The notes: generated by a model not told the origin, from the letters alone. A stretch of 64,000 nt of DNA from an uncultured Flavobacteriales bacterium (GCA_938082505.1 CALLLH010000014.1:62001-126000), one strand, 5' to 3'; shown: positions 1-8,709, counted from the stretch's first letter. Made by a program: numbers and translations.

Positions 1-1500
1 GTCCGGTCAATCGACCCCGGCAAGGCGACCGACCTCGAGACGATGTGGGTGGTGGACCAGCTGTATGAGGGGCTGCTGGAATTGGATGAGACGTTGCAGG
101 TCAAACCTGCCTTGGCCGAGTCCTGGAGCGTTTCGGATGATGGGCTGACGTTTGGCTTTCGATTGCGCCGGGGGGCAGTCTTCCATGACGGCACTCCGGT
201 GACGGCCATGGATGTGGCCCTCAGCTTCAAACGCTTGCTGGACCCGGAGGAAGCACTTCCGGGAAGGTGGGTGCTCTCCGACCTGGCCGAGCAAGGCGTC
301 CACATCGTTTCGGACGACAGCCTCGTGCTCCGCCTCCGGCGCGCGCAGCCCGTTTTTCCCGGGTTGTTGGCGACCCCGCAAGCCGCCATTCTCCGAGGGG
401 GCGGGGCAGAGGGCAATCCCGACATTGAGGATTTCGGCAGCGGGCCTTTCACGCTGGAAGGGTGGCTCCCTGAGACGGCCATGGTGCTCCACCGGTTCGG
501 CCAATATTGGATGAAGGATTCCGCGGGGGTGCATCTCCCCTATCTCGAGGGTGTCCGCATTGAATTCAACCGGGAGCCCGGTGCCGAGTTCCTCGGATTC
601 AGACAAGGCCGATATGACTTTGTCTCGGCACTCGATCCTGAATGGGTCCAAGCCCTCAGGAATGACCAGGGCGAGTGGAAGCCGGAATGGGAAGGGCGGA
701 TTTCAGTCCATGAGGTGCCCTATCTGAAGACGGATTACATCGGTTTCCTCGTGGACACGGTGGCCCTCGACCAAGGGGGATTCCCGAGGTTGGACGCAAG
801 CGTGCGTCGGGCGATGAGCATGGCGCTGGACCGCGAAGGGCTCGTGCGTGAATTGCGGGCGGACGAGGCCGTACCCGCTGTGGGCTTCGTGCCACCGGGC
901 ATGCCGGGATTCTCTTCAGCCGTTCGACCTGAACGGTTGGATCTCAGCTGGCAACCGGATTCCGCACGGCGCATTTTGACCGCGCTCGGCATTGGTCCGA
1001 AACCGCCATTGAAAAGGCTGCAGGGCCTCACCTTGGGGACCAAGCCCGGTGCAGCCGACCTCGCCGCTGCGGTGCAGCACGCCTGGGCGGAATTCGGCAT
1101 TGACGTGGCCATCGACATCGCACCGAGTGCCATCGATGCAGAACGCGTGGCCCGAAGCCAGGTTCCCCTCTTCCGGAAGTCGTGGCTTGCGGATTACCCT
1201 GATGCGGAGAATTTTCTCGGGTTGTTCAGCCCGGATCGCTGGTGCCCTGAGGGCCCCAATTACACCCATTACGCCAATGCTGCCGTGACCGACCTGCTCG
1301 CCGGGGCGGGACGCATGGTGCGCGGAAACGAGCGGGACAGCCTGTTGCGTTCAGCCGAGCAGCAGGTCCTGGATGACATGCCGTTGATCCCCTTGTGGCA
1401 CGACCAGGTGGTCCATCTGGTCTCCTCGGATTGGACCGGATGGAGCGTCAGTCCGACCAACCGATTGGATCTGCGCCATGTGCGCTCCAAGGCACATTAA
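1..1500 (+). CDS. ABC transporter solute-binding protein, family 5 (5' truncated)
   Basis: The reading frame is open from base 1, so the start and signal peptide lie before the window. The visible 499 residues match peptide/nickel-type extracytoplasmic binding proteins (SBP_bac_5, DppA/OppA type). They open with a DPGKATD segment typical of the family N-terminus, followed by a WSVSDDGLTF stretch, then FHDGTPVTA and DVALSFKRLLDP. The C-terminal part has the usual LPLIPLWHDQ-like region. The protein would capture an oligopeptide or similar ligand outside the inner membrane for an ABC importer whose permease genes are not in view. The next gene starts 11 bases downstream and may be cotranscribed. 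The substrate cannot be read from the sequence. Confidence 0.9.
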   Translation, partial: VRSIDPGKATDLETMWVVDQLYEGLLELDETLQVKPALAESWSVSDDGLTFGFRLRRGAVFHDGTPVTAMDVALSFKRLLDPEEALPGRWVLSDLAEQGVHIVSDDSLVLRLRRAQPVFPGLLATPQAAILRGGGAEGNPDIEDFGSGPFTLEGWLPETAMVLHRFGQYWMKDSAGVHLPYLEGVRIEFNREPGAEFLGFRQGRYDFVSALDPEWVQALRNDQGEWKPEWEGRISVHEVPYLKTDYIGFLVDTVALDQGGFPRLDASVRRAMSMALDREGLVRELRADEAVPAVGFVPPGMPGFSSAVRPERLDLSWQPDSARRILTALGIGPKPPLKRLQGLTLGTKPGAADLAAAVQHAWAEFGIDVAIDIAPSAIDAERVARSQVPLFRKSWLADYPDAENFLGLFSPDRWCPEGPNYTHYANAAVTDLLAGAGRMVRGNERDSLLRSAEQQVLDDMPLIPLWHDQVVHLVSSDWTGWSVSPTNRLDLRHVRSKAH

Positions 1501-1511
1501 CTTAAGCTCCG

Positions 1512-2522
1512 ATGCTGAAGATCGATACCCACACCCACATCATGCCCAAGCAGCTTCCTGACTGGAGCACAAAGTTGGGGTACGGGTCCTTCATCCACCT
1601 CGAGCACCACCGGGAAGGTGCGGCGCGCATGATGCAGGGAGACCGGTTTTTCAGGGAGGTGATGGCCAATTGCTGGGACCCCGTGGTGCGCATGGAGGAA
1701 TACGCGGCTTCCGGGGTGCAGGTGCAGGTGGTCTGCACGATTCCCGTCCTGTTTGCCTATTGGGCCAAACCCAAGGATACCCTGGACATAGCCCGGTTCC
1801 TCAATGATGACATTGCCCGCACTGTGCAGGACCATCCGCGGCACTATGTCGGATTGGCCACCCTGCCGATGCAGGATGTCGATTTGAGCATCCAGGAGTT
1901 GGAACGCTGCGCGTCCATCGGGTTCAAGGGCATCCAGATTGGCTCCAACATCAACGGCTACAACCTTTCCGAGTCGCGTTTCGAACCGCTGTGGGAGGCC
2001 TGCGAACGATTGGGCATGGCCATCATGATCCACCCATGGGACATGATGGGCAAGGAGATGATGACGAAGTACTGGTTGCCCTGGCTGGTCGGCATGCCCG
2101 CGGAGACCTCGAGGGCCGCCTGTTCCATGGTGTTTTCGGGTGTGTTCGATCGGTACCCGGCGCTGCGCGTCATGTTCAGTCACGCCTCCGGAGCGTTCCT
2201 GGCCACCCTCGGGCGCATCGAGCACGGATGGCGCTGCCGTCCCGATCTCGTGGCAGTCGACAACCCGAACAACCCGCGCGACTACCTGCGCAGATTCTGG
2301 GTGGACAGCATCACACACGATGCCCGGCTCATGGAGTACGTGCTTGACCTGCAGGGTGCTGACCGCATCGTCATGGGGTCCGATTACCCCTTTCCTCTGG
2401 GTGACCTGGAGTTCGGTCGGTACATCGAGAAGGACATGGATTTATCGGAGGAGGACCGCAGCGCCATTTTTCATGGGGCGGCATTGGAATGGCTCGATCT
2501 CAAATTGGAGCGCTTCACATGA
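1512..2522 (+). CDS. 2-amino-3-carboxymuconate-6-semialdehyde decarboxylase (ACMSD-like amidohydrolase)
   Basis: A 336-residue metal-dependent decarboxylase of the amidohydrolase superfamily. The metal-binding HxH motif is at the N-terminus (KIDTHTHIMPK). Further ACMSD hallmarks are ENCWDP-like NCWDP, VLFAYWAKP, LATLPMQD, HPWDMMG with the metal histidine, KYWLPWLVGMPAET, and the terminal metal aspartate in MGSDYPFPLG. These match animal and bacterial ACMSD closely along the whole length. The known reaction diverts the tryptophan/kynurenine intermediate ACMS to aminomuconate semialdehyde instead of quinolinate. No other kynurenine-pathway gene is in the window, so a related 2-oxo-acid substrate is possible. 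The TAA end of the upstream gene forms part of a weak TAACTTAA box before this start. Confidence 0.88.
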   Translation: MLKIDTHTHIMPKQLPDWSTKLGYGSFIHLEHHREGAARMMQGDRFFREVMANCWDPVVRMEEYAASGVQVQVVCTIPVLFAYWAKPKDTLDIARFLNDDIARTVQDHPRHYVGLATLPMQDVDLSIQELERCASIGFKGIQIGSNINGYNLSESRFEPLWEACERLGMAIMIHPWDMMGKEMMTKYWLPWLVGMPAETSRAACSMVFSGVFDRYPALRVMFSHASGAFLATLGRIEHGWRCRPDLVAVDNPNNPRDYLRRFWVDSITHDARLMEYVLDLQGADRIVMGSDYPFPLGDLEFGRYIEKDMDLSEEDRSAIFHGAALEWLDLKLERFT

Positions 2523-2593
2523 CCATGGAAGGAACGGTTCCTGAGCATAGGGTGGCGCAACCTGTGCCGGAGGAAGGACGTTGATTCAGGGAG

Positions 2594-3190
2594 ATGGCGT
2601 CTTCGGAGGAACTCAAATCATTGATCGAGGGGTGCAAGGCACAGCGGCCGAACGCGCAGCGCAACCTCTACGCCAGATTCAGTGGCCAATTGTTCGCCAC
2701 GGCCATGCGCTACACGAACAGCAGGGAGGACGCCGAGGATGTCCTTCAGGAGAGTTTCGTGAAGATCTTCAAGCACATCAAGAGCTACCGGTTGGACTTC
2801 TCCTTTGAAGGGTGGATGCGCAAAATCGTGGTGAACACCGCCATCACGCACTATCGGAAAAGCCAGAAGCACAGCCATCACCAGGACATCACGGACTTGC
2901 CCGCGACACCGCGGGACCTGGAGAATCAGCACGATCCGGAGTTCACGGCCGAAGAGCTGGAGTTCGCCATTGCCCAATTGCCCCTGGGGTATCGGACCGT
3001 GTTTTGCATGTATGTGATCGAGGGGTTCAAGCACCATGAGATTGCAGAGCAATTGCAGATTGATGTCAATACGTCAAAGAGCCAGTTGAGTCGCGCGAGG
3101 AAATATTTGCAGCGGGTTCTTGCAACCCTTTCGGCCCGAGCACAGTCTAAAGAGGGCATCACCTCCGGAACCGCAGGTAAAGCAAAATGA
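2594..3190 (+). CDS. RNA polymerase ECF-type sigma-70 factor
   Basis: A 198-residue protein with the two ECF sigma domains. Region 2 (about residues 25-90) carries SREDAEDVLQE and the -10 recognition segment FEGWMRKIVVN. Region 4 (about residues 115-175) carries LPLGYRTVF, then the helix-turn-helix HHEIAEQLQI and SKSQLSRARKYL. It would direct RNA polymerase to a specific promoter set. The stop overlaps the next start (ATGA), so the downstream membrane protein is translationally coupled, an arrangement typical of sigma/regulator pairs. No clear promoter box sits at the usual distance; the preceding 71-base gap contains a GGAAC-G-GTTCC palindrome at 2531-2541. Confidence 0.92.
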   Translation: MASSEELKSLIEGCKAQRPNAQRNLYARFSGQLFATAMRYTNSREDAEDVLQESFVKIFKHIKSYRLDFSFEGWMRKIVVNTAITHYRKSQKHSHHQDITDLPATPRDLENQHDPEFTAEELEFAIAQLPLGYRTVFCMYVIEGFKHHEIAEQLQIDVNTSKSQLSRARKYLQRVLATLSARAQSKEGITSGTAGKAK

Positions 3191-3867
3191 AGGACGACAA
3201 CCTCCATACAAATCCGGCAGACGCCGAATTCGATGCGCACTGTCGATCACTGCTCCAAGGCAGGACGGTGGCTGCGCCTGACCCACAGGCGGCCATGTTT
3301 GCATCAGAAACAACTGCAGGCTCCGGTCGGGGTCTGTTCTATGCCGGGGGCGCCATACTGTTGGTGGCAGGTGCCATCTGGTGGGCCGCATTGCCGCCGG
3401 ACCAGGACCTCCCGAATGCGCTGGGCAGCCCGGTGATTGAATCTGAAGTGGAAAGCACAACACCCGCTCTTGAGGAGCAGATGCTGCCTGCTTCCCGGTT
3501 GGATGACGCTGTGGCGGATGAGGTTCCCGTCCCTGCAGCTGAGCCGGTCGTGGAAAAGGTCGAGTCGGCCGATTCACGGGGCGAGGTCGATGTTCAGGAA
3601 CGCAGCCTGGCCGCTTCGGCGCCCGAACCCGACGAGACACGAGGCGAATCCGAAACGGTCGACGTTCCTGTGGTGGAACCCGCCTCAACCGGAATGGATG
3701 CCCCGCCCGAATCCGAAACGGGAGGAGCCGCATTGGCAAGTCCGATTGAAAAGGCCGGGCCTGAAGTGCCGGATGTCGCCGTCCCGGAGGAAAAGACCGA
3801 GCCCACGGAAGGGAAACCCCGCCTGACATTGCCACTGACCATGCCCTCCGGAGGAGGTCAACGCTGA
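3187..3867 (+). CDS. Acidic, proline-rich single-pass membrane protein coupled to sigma factor
   Basis: I do not recognise a family. The 226-residue protein has a short soluble N-terminus (about 48 residues), one membrane helix at about residues 50-69 (FYAGGAILLVAGAIWWAAL), and a long low-complexity tail rich in Glu, Pro, Ala and Ser that would lie in the periplasm. Its start overlaps the sigma stop (ATGA). By position and topology it could be an anti-sigma factor or membrane tether, but the N-terminal region shows no zinc-binding anti-sigma motif; a single His-Cys pair is present near residues 18-19. The role is inference from context. Confidence 0.7.
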   Translation: MKDDNLHTNPADAEFDAHCRSLLQGRTVAAPDPQAAMFASETTAGSGRGLFYAGGAILLVAGAIWWAALPPDQDLPNALGSPVIESEVESTTPALEEQMLPASRLDDAVADEVPVPAAEPVVEKVESADSRGEVDVQERSLAASAPEPDETRGESETVDVPVVEPASTGMDAPPESETGGAALASPIEKAGPEVPDVAVPEEKTEPTEGKPRLTLPLTMPSGGGQR

Positions 3868-3952
3868 GGACGGTGTCCGAAGGCCTGCGATTCACAATGC
3901 TGTCCGCTGTCTTGGATGATGCCTGTTCATCCATTGCAGCCAACCCTGGTCA

Positions 3953-4828
3953 ATGAGGAACAGCCTGCTCCTCTCGATCAGTGTGTTGTTTACGGCGGGT
4001 GCGCCGCTCCTTGCCTTGCCTTGCGGTCGGGATACCATTACAGTGGATGGGGTGCCGCTCGAGCTGGAGCTGGACATCATGGAGGTGGCCCCATATGTCG
4101 ATGGAAAGGGCAGAAAGGGAGGGGTCAGGCGAACATCCCCAGCCCCATCGTTCAACCTTGACCTGATGGCTGGCGTCACAGGCTATCCCCGGAACTCCAG
4201 TGGCGAGCGACTGTCGGCCTACCTGGGGCGTGGAGCAAGACCGCTGATGGGTTTTTCGCCATCTGTGGACTGGAGGGGAGCGCGCAGTTTCCTCAGGCTC
4301 GCGTGCGCACTGGATGCACACCAAGATTGGAGTTTTGATGCATCCGCATTGGATGACAGCCTCTATGCGCTGGCCCCCGATGGGGATGGTGGCCTGGAGC
4401 AATGGTTGCTGTACGATTATGAATTGGGCATCGAGTTGGATACCCTCGAAGTGCCGACCTCCCGTTATGTCCAGCGCTCCGCCATGGTGGCCGTCAGCTT
4501 GGGCGGATACAATGGTCGGCCGGGCAGCAGGAGAGGAACGCCGTCCCTGGAGTGGTGGGCCGGTTTTCATCTCCGGATTGGCCAGAATGGTCGGGAAGCG
4601 AATGAAATCAACAGGGTGACTTCAGGTCTTCCATCTCCTGCCTCGGCGTTGGGTGGCGCAAGGAACGACTGGGAGCCCATCACGGTCACGGGAGTGGGCA
4701 TGCAGTGCGGACTCGCGAAAGCACTGCGGAAACCGGAATGGTCCTGGGTGGTCAAGGCATCCTGGACGGCGGGACTGGTGTCCCGGTGGTCTGTGGCATT
4801 TGGCGTGCAACGCCAGTGGGGCCGGTGA
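3953..4828 (+). CDS. Exported protein of unknown function, possible outer-membrane protein
   Basis: A 291-residue protein starting with a clear signal peptide (MRNSLLLSISVLFTAGAPLLA, cleavage expected near residue 22-24). The mature part alternates aromatic and polar residues, as in beta-sheet envelope proteins, with repeated Gly-rich turns and a final stretch WSVAFGVQRQW that could be the last strand of a barrel. No known domain was recognised. It follows the sigma/membrane-protein pair by 85 bases on the same strand and may be the output of that module. A rho-independent terminator lies 125 bases beyond its stop. Confidence 0.7.
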   Translation: MRNSLLLSISVLFTAGAPLLALPCGRDTITVDGVPLELELDIMEVAPYVDGKGRKGGVRRTSPAPSFNLDLMAGVTGYPRNSSGERLSAYLGRGARPLMGFSPSVDWRGARSFLRLACALDAHQDWSFDASALDDSLYALAPDGDGGLEQWLLYDYELGIELDTLEVPTSRYVQRSAMVAVSLGGYNGRPGSRRGTPSLEWWAGFHLRIGQNGREANEINRVTSGLPSPASALGGARNDWEPITVTGVGMQCGLAKALRKPEWSWVVKASWTAGLVSRWSVAFGVQRQWGR

Positions 4829-4952
4829 CCGGTTGACACCTTTTGGCAAAGTGCGGAACAACATTTTCGACGAACCGGGCGTCTTATTGATGCAGGCGCA
4901 AGCAGACCTGCAAGTACAGCGAAGATTTGGTTCAAGTTGTTTTGGTTAAGGT

Positions 4953-4985
4953 GAAGGAGCTCCGAACGCGGGGCTCCTTCTGTTT
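4953..4985 (+). terminator. Rho-independent terminator
   Basis: GAAGGAGC (4953-4960) pairs with GCTCCTTC (4973-4980), with further weak pairs inside and TGTTT after it. It closes the sigma-factor region and precedes the promoter of the gene at 5016. Confidence 0.7.
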
Positions 4986-5003
4986 GATGTCGGCACGATT
5001 GGC

Positions 5004-5011
5004 TATTTTGC
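5004..5011 (+). promoter_or_regulatory. Promoter -7 box at leaderless distance (gene at 5016)
   Basis: TATTTTGC begins 12 bases before the ATG. A TTTG at 4982-4985 lies 18 bases upstream, the expected -33 spacing for Bacteroidota promoters. Confidence 0.6.
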
Positions 5012-5015
5012 AGGT

Positions 5016-6095
5016 ATGAGGCGCAACCAGCACGGTCGGAATCAAGGTCATCCCACCCGTTTCATGACCTTGCTTGTGCTCTGGGCGGGCGTCTCGCAGT
5101 TGGCTTCGGCACAATTGGTCAATCCGGGTTTCGAGTTGTCGTCGGGGATGCCGGCAGCGCCGGGCATGTGGCATCTGCTGCATGGCTGGAACAATGCCTT
5201 CAGCGGTATTTCCAGCCCGGACTTCTTCCACATGGATGGAACGTTGGGAGGGGATCTTCCGGAGACTCCGGTCGCCATGGTGCATCCTGCGGACGGAAGA
5301 GGCGTGGCCGGATTGGCCGTCATCAAACGCAATGGCGCAGGACAACCCTTGTCCCGGGAATACCTGGTCCAGGCGTTCGATCAGCCCCTTCAGGTAGGCC
5401 AGCACTATCAGTTGTCCTTCTCGTTGACCAACGGAGAGCGGCTGCCGACTTCTCTTTCGGGCCTGGCGGTGAATGGTGTGGGGGTCGCCTTGACGGAAGA
5501 CCAGCCGGCGCAATTCGGCGATGGCGTATTGGATCTGTCCCCGGCGTTTCAGTTTCCCTACGCACGTTATGACGAGGAATGGGAACAGGTGACCATGACA
5601 TTCCTGGCCGATGCGCCGCACCGGTTTCTCACCATCGGGGTCTTTTTGCCCGATGAGGCCCTCGAAGCTGAAATCCGAGCGGGGACCAACCCCAGTCTCG
5701 CGTATTACTTCTTTGACGCATTCAGCATGGAGCCGGTTCCTCCGCCGGGTGAACCCGGCCCTGCAGGGGTCGAGGTGAAGGACCCCTTGGATGTGGATGA
5801 GCCGGGCGATGCCGGATTCGGCATGTTCGTTCCCAATGCATTCTCCCCGAATGGCGATGGGCTGAACGACATGTTCAAGCCCCAGGTCGGTGAAGTCAAG
5901 CCTGTGAACTTCGGCATCTACACCCGCTGGGGTCAGCGCATTGCGGAGCTGGATCCCGGGAGTCCGGAATGGGACGGCAAGGACGGTCAAGGCAAGTTGC
6001 TCTCACCTGGTGTCTATATCTGGATGCTCGAATGGCCACGAAGTGTTCCCCAGGAGCAACGCAGCCAACAAGGTGCCGTGATGCTGCTGCACTGA
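5016..6095 (+). CDS. T9SS type B sorting-domain protein (gliding-motility C-terminal domain)
   Basis: A 359-residue secreted protein. After a basic N-terminus there is a hydrophobic signal segment (FMTLLVLWAGVSQLASAQ). The middle contains a beta-sandwich-like region beginning LVNPGFELSSG, as in many Bacteroidota surface proteins. The last 85 or so residues form the gliding-motility-associated (CHU_C) domain: VPNAFSPNGDGLND, a RWGQRI core, WDGKDGQGK and a GVYIWMLEW strand. That domain is the type B signal for outer-membrane export by the type IX system. The start is fixed by a TATTTTGC box 12 bases upstream, predicting a leaderless transcript. No enzymatic motif was seen. Confidence 0.88.
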   Translation: MRRNQHGRNQGHPTRFMTLLVLWAGVSQLASAQLVNPGFELSSGMPAAPGMWHLLHGWNNAFSGISSPDFFHMDGTLGGDLPETPVAMVHPADGRGVAGLAVIKRNGAGQPLSREYLVQAFDQPLQVGQHYQLSFSLTNGERLPTSLSGLAVNGVGVALTEDQPAQFGDGVLDLSPAFQFPYARYDEEWEQVTMTFLADAPHRFLTIGVFLPDEALEAEIRAGTNPSLAYYFFDAFSMEPVPPPGEPGPAGVEVKDPLDVDEPGDAGFGMFVPNAFSPNGDGLNDMFKPQVGEVKPVNFGIYTRWGQRIAELDPGSPEWDGKDGQGKLLSPGVYIWMLEWPRSVPQEQRSQQGAVMLLH

Positions 6096-6121
6096 GGAGG
6101 GGCCATCTTTGCCTTCCGCGA

Positions 6122-7756
6122 GTGAAATGCCCAACATTGGTTGAATCCGCCCCCTTTTCCCTGATTGACAGTTTGCCGGAGTGGCACGTGGCTGCGCACT
6201 GGTGGAGGGGCACCCTCCCTGAGGCGCCGCCCGGCCAGTCTTGGCCGGACAAACCGGATGACGCGTCATTGGATGCCATGCGCGACCGGATCACGGGCCC
6301 GGAACACGGCCCTTTGCTCGTGGAGCGCCTCGGAATCCAATATCGGGAGGCGGGCATGTCCGCGCCGCGCCGCGCCGCCGACCTGCTCGGTGCACGGGCG
6401 CGCACCGTCACGGCGGGACACCAGCTCTGTCTGGCGGGCGGTCCGGCTTTCACCTACTATAAGATCCTGACCGCAATTCACCTGGCGCAGCGGCTCGAGC
6501 AACGCTGGGGAACAGCGGTCGTGCCGGTGTTCTGGCTGGCATCGGAAGACCATGACTTCGAGGAGATCAGCCGGCTGTGGACCGGTGATCGATGGATGGC
6601 CTGGGTGCCGGATGAGGCCACCGGAGGTCCGGTTGGTCGGTTGTCGGGAGTCGGGCTGCACGGCCTGCTTGAGGAGTGGGGCGGTATTGCCGGGCTGTCC
6701 GATGCGCAGCGGAAGCCATTGTCGAGTGGAGGGCATCCAACCCTCTCCATCGCCATGAGGCACTGGGTCCATGCTCTGTTCGGGCCGGATCGCATCGTGG
6801 TGTTGGATGGGGATGATTCCGCATTGAAAGCGAGGTTCGTGGACGTGATGCAGCGGGAGGTCAAGGGCGCCCTCACCTTGGAGGCGGTCAGCGAATGGAA
6901 TGAGGTGCTGGGCGGTGCTGGGTTCAAGCCACAGGTTCACGTCAGGCCATGCAACTTGTTCCACCTTGGTGAAGGCGGCAGGCACCGCATCGTGCAGGAG
7001 GAAGGAACGTGGCGCACCCTTGGGGGGAAATCATGGAGGGGTGAGGCCGATTTGCTCGAGGACATTGCGGCGGATCCCCGGCAGTTTTCGCCGAACGCCT
7101 TGTTGCGCCCCGTATACCAGTCCCTCCTGTTGCCGGATGTGGCGGTGGTGGGGGGCATGGCCGAAGTGGCTTATTGGTTGCAGATTCCGGGCGTCTTCCA
7201 TCGGCTGGGTTTGCCCCAGCCGGTTCTCGTGCCACGCGATGGAGCCTTGGTGTTGCCGAGCAAATGGTCCCGGCTCATGGAACGGTGTGGATTGGATGCC
7301 TCCGATTGGCAAGCGGGCAAGGATCAATGGGAAGCGCAGTGGATCGCCTCGACTGTGCCACCGGAGCTGAGGGCCTGGGAAGAAGCCGTGACAAGTGGTG
7401 CCGAGCTCACCCGTGAAGAGCTGGCCTCATTCGATGCCGCCTTGGAGGCTGGCGTCAAGGCCACCGAGGCGAAAATGAAGAACCTGCTTGAGAAATTGGA
7501 GCAGCAAATTGGACGCGCTGTGAAACGCAAGGAATCGGATGGCCTGGCTCGGATGGCCCGATTGGATGAATGGTGCCGACCGGATGGCAACATGCAGGAG
7601 CGGGTATGCACGTGGTTCCAGCTCGCCGCCGAGTGGGAGCGGCAAGGAGGGGCGGGGGCTTCACTTCCTGAGGTCCTCGATGCCGCCATGACGAAGGGGC
7701 ACGAAAAGGGAGGGTGGCGGCCTTTGATGCACGTCATCAGACAGGAAGGCCCTTAA
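6122..7756 (+). CDS. bshC: Bacillithiol biosynthesis cysteine-adding enzyme BshC
   Basis: A 544-residue protein when started at GTG 6122, close to the usual BshC length of about 530. Family signatures are visible: TVTAGHQLCLAGGPAFTYYK near the N-terminus, then VPVFWLASEDHDFEEI, a long C-terminal helical segment (about residues 430-480), and the terminal DGNMQERV stretch. BshC is taken to ligate cysteine to GlcN-malate, the last step of bacillithiol synthesis. The bshA partner is 35 kb away at 41204-42334. The reading frame stays open further upstream, but homology begins just after GTG 6122; a CATCTTTG promoter-like box lies at 6104-6111. The stop overlaps the promoter box of the next gene. 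Confidence 0.9.
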   Translation: MKCPTLVESAPFSLIDSLPEWHVAAHWWRGTLPEAPPGQSWPDKPDDASLDAMRDRITGPEHGPLLVERLGIQYREAGMSAPRRAADLLGARARTVTAGHQLCLAGGPAFTYYKILTAIHLAQRLEQRWGTAVVPVFWLASEDHDFEEISRLWTGDRWMAWVPDEATGGPVGRLSGVGLHGLLEEWGGIAGLSDAQRKPLSSGGHPTLSIAMRHWVHALFGPDRIVVLDGDDSALKARFVDVMQREVKGALTLEAVSEWNEVLGGAGFKPQVHVRPCNLFHLGEGGRHRIVQEEGTWRTLGGKSWRGEADLLEDIAADPRQFSPNALLRPVYQSLLLPDVAVVGGMAEVAYWLQIPGVFHRLGLPQPVLVPRDGALVLPSKWSRLMERCGLDASDWQAGKDQWEAQWIASTVPPELRAWEEAVTSGAELTREELASFDAALEAGVKATEAKMKNLLEKLEQQIGRAVKRKESDGLARMARLDEWCRPDGNMQERVCTWFQLAAEWERQGGAGASLPEVLDAAMTKGHEKGGWRPLMHVIRQEGP

Positions 7757-7761
7757 CTTTG
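7754..7761 (+). promoter_or_regulatory. Promoter -7 box (HAD gene)
   Basis: TAACTTTG is an exact TAnnTTTG match and overlaps the bshC stop codon. It implies a leader of about 50 bases before the start at 7818; that leader contains a purine-rich GGGAGGT and an out-of-frame ATG at 7780. Confidence 0.55.
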
Positions 7762-7817
7762 CACCTGTAAAGGGAGGTAATGGTCCTCGCTGTGTCAATC
7801 ACGCCACCCCGAAGACC

Positions 7818-8264
7818 ATGGAAAGCAAGAAGAATTTGTCCCTACAGGAAGCCCGCGATGCAGAAGGGCGCGCCGCTTCCCCCCAGCTGCCGGAACACGT
7901 CAAGAATTTCCTCATCGACATCGACGGGACCATCACCGAGGATGTGCCGAACGAGGAGCCGGAGCGGATGGCCACCTGTGCCCCTTTTCCCGATGCGCTC
8001 AACACGTTGAATGGATGGTATGACGAGGGGCATGTGATCACCTTTTTCACCAGCCGGACCGAGGACCACCGCGCAGTCACGGAGTCGTGGCTCAAGGACC
8101 ACGGATTCAAGTATCACGGTCTGCTCATGGGCAAGCCAAGGGGGGGCAATTACCATTGGATCGACAACCATGTGGTGCGGGCCACGCGTTATGTGGACCG
8201 CTTCACCCAGTTGGTCAAGACGACCCGCGAAATAGAAGTGTTCAAGGGCAACGAAGAGGACTGA
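7818..8264 (+). CDS. HAD-superfamily phosphatase-like protein
   Basis: A 148-residue protein with the HAD nucleophile motif I in FLIDIDGTITEDVP (both aspartates present), motif II around FFTSRTEDHR, and a conserved MGKPRGGNYHWIDNH block. This small family is common in Bacteroidota and is often labelled phosphoheptose isomerase in databases, but the visible motifs are those of a HAD hydrolase. The substrate is unknown; a sugar phosphate is plausible. The start follows a roughly 50-base leader with its own TAACTTTG promoter. Confidence 0.8.
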   Translation: MESKKNLSLQEARDAEGRAASPQLPEHVKNFLIDIDGTITEDVPNEEPERMATCAPFPDALNTLNGWYDEGHVITFFTSRTEDHRAVTESWLKDHGFKYHGLLMGKPRGGNYHWIDNHVVRATRYVDRFTQLVKTTREIEVFKGNEED

Positions 8265-8267
8265 GCG

Positions 8268-8681
8268 TCATCCGCGTTCGTCCAGGAAGCGCTGCAGGAT
8301 GATGGCCGCTGCGATGCGGTCGATCCGGCCTTTTTCCCGGCGCTTGGATTTTCGCATTCCTCCCGTCACCATGGCCATGCTCGCTTCTACGCTCGTGTGG
8401 TCCTCATCGACAAAATGGACGGGAATCTCCGGATGTCGCTTGCGCAAATCGCCAGCAAAAGCCGCGATGTCATCCGTGCTGTGCGTGTGCTCGCCTGATA
8501 TGAGGCCGGGTTGGCCGACGACGAAACCTGCGCACGGTTCGGCCTGCACCAAGCGGGCGAGCACTTCCGCACACTCCTGAGGACTGCACGTGCACTCGGG
8601 GGAGGCGATCAACGCCCCCGAATCGGTCACGGCGATGCCGATGCGCCTGGAACCGTAATCGAATGCGATGAACCGCGCCAT
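8268..8681 (-). CDS. ruvX: Putative Holliday junction resolvase / pre-16S rRNA nuclease (YqgF)
   Basis: A 137-residue RNase H-fold nuclease of the YqgF/RuvX family. Motifs seen: FDYGSRRIGIAVTD with the first catalytic aspartate, FVVGQP, FVDEDHTSVEA in place of the usual DERxTT block, KRREKGRIDRIAAAIILQ with the last acidic residue. The length is normal. Members process the 5' end of 16S rRNA and were first proposed as resolvases. It is divergent from dapD with only 40 bases between the two start codons. The 3' end lies four bases from the convergent HAD gene. Confidence 0.93.
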   Translation of the reverse strand: MARFIAFDYGSRRIGIAVTDSGALIASPECTCSPQECAEVLARLVQAEPCAGFVVGQPGLISGEHTHSTDDIAAFAGDLRKRHPEIPVHFVDEDHTSVEASMAMVTGGMRKSKRREKGRIDRIAAAIILQRFLDERG

Positions 8682-8685
8682 GGCG

Positions 8686-8693
8686 CGAATTTA
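8686..8693 (-). promoter_or_regulatory. Promoter -7 box at leaderless distance (ruvX)
   Basis: TAAATTCG on the minus strand begins 12 bases before the ruvX ATG, leaving a CGCC gap. It is 16 bases from the opposing dapD box. Confidence 0.6.
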
Positions 8694-8709
8694 CCTGATG
8701 GACACCGGG

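Noticed and set aside
4910-4950. GGTTCAAG resembling a tRNA T-loop
   Set aside because: No matching acceptor stem, D-arm or anticodon arm can be folded around it.
7771-7820. GGGAGGT followed by ATG 7780, as a Shine-Dalgarno-led gene or upstream ORF
   Set aside because: The frame from 7780 does not match any family and is out of frame with the HAD protein, whose homology begins at 7818. A regulatory uORF cannot be excluded but has no support.
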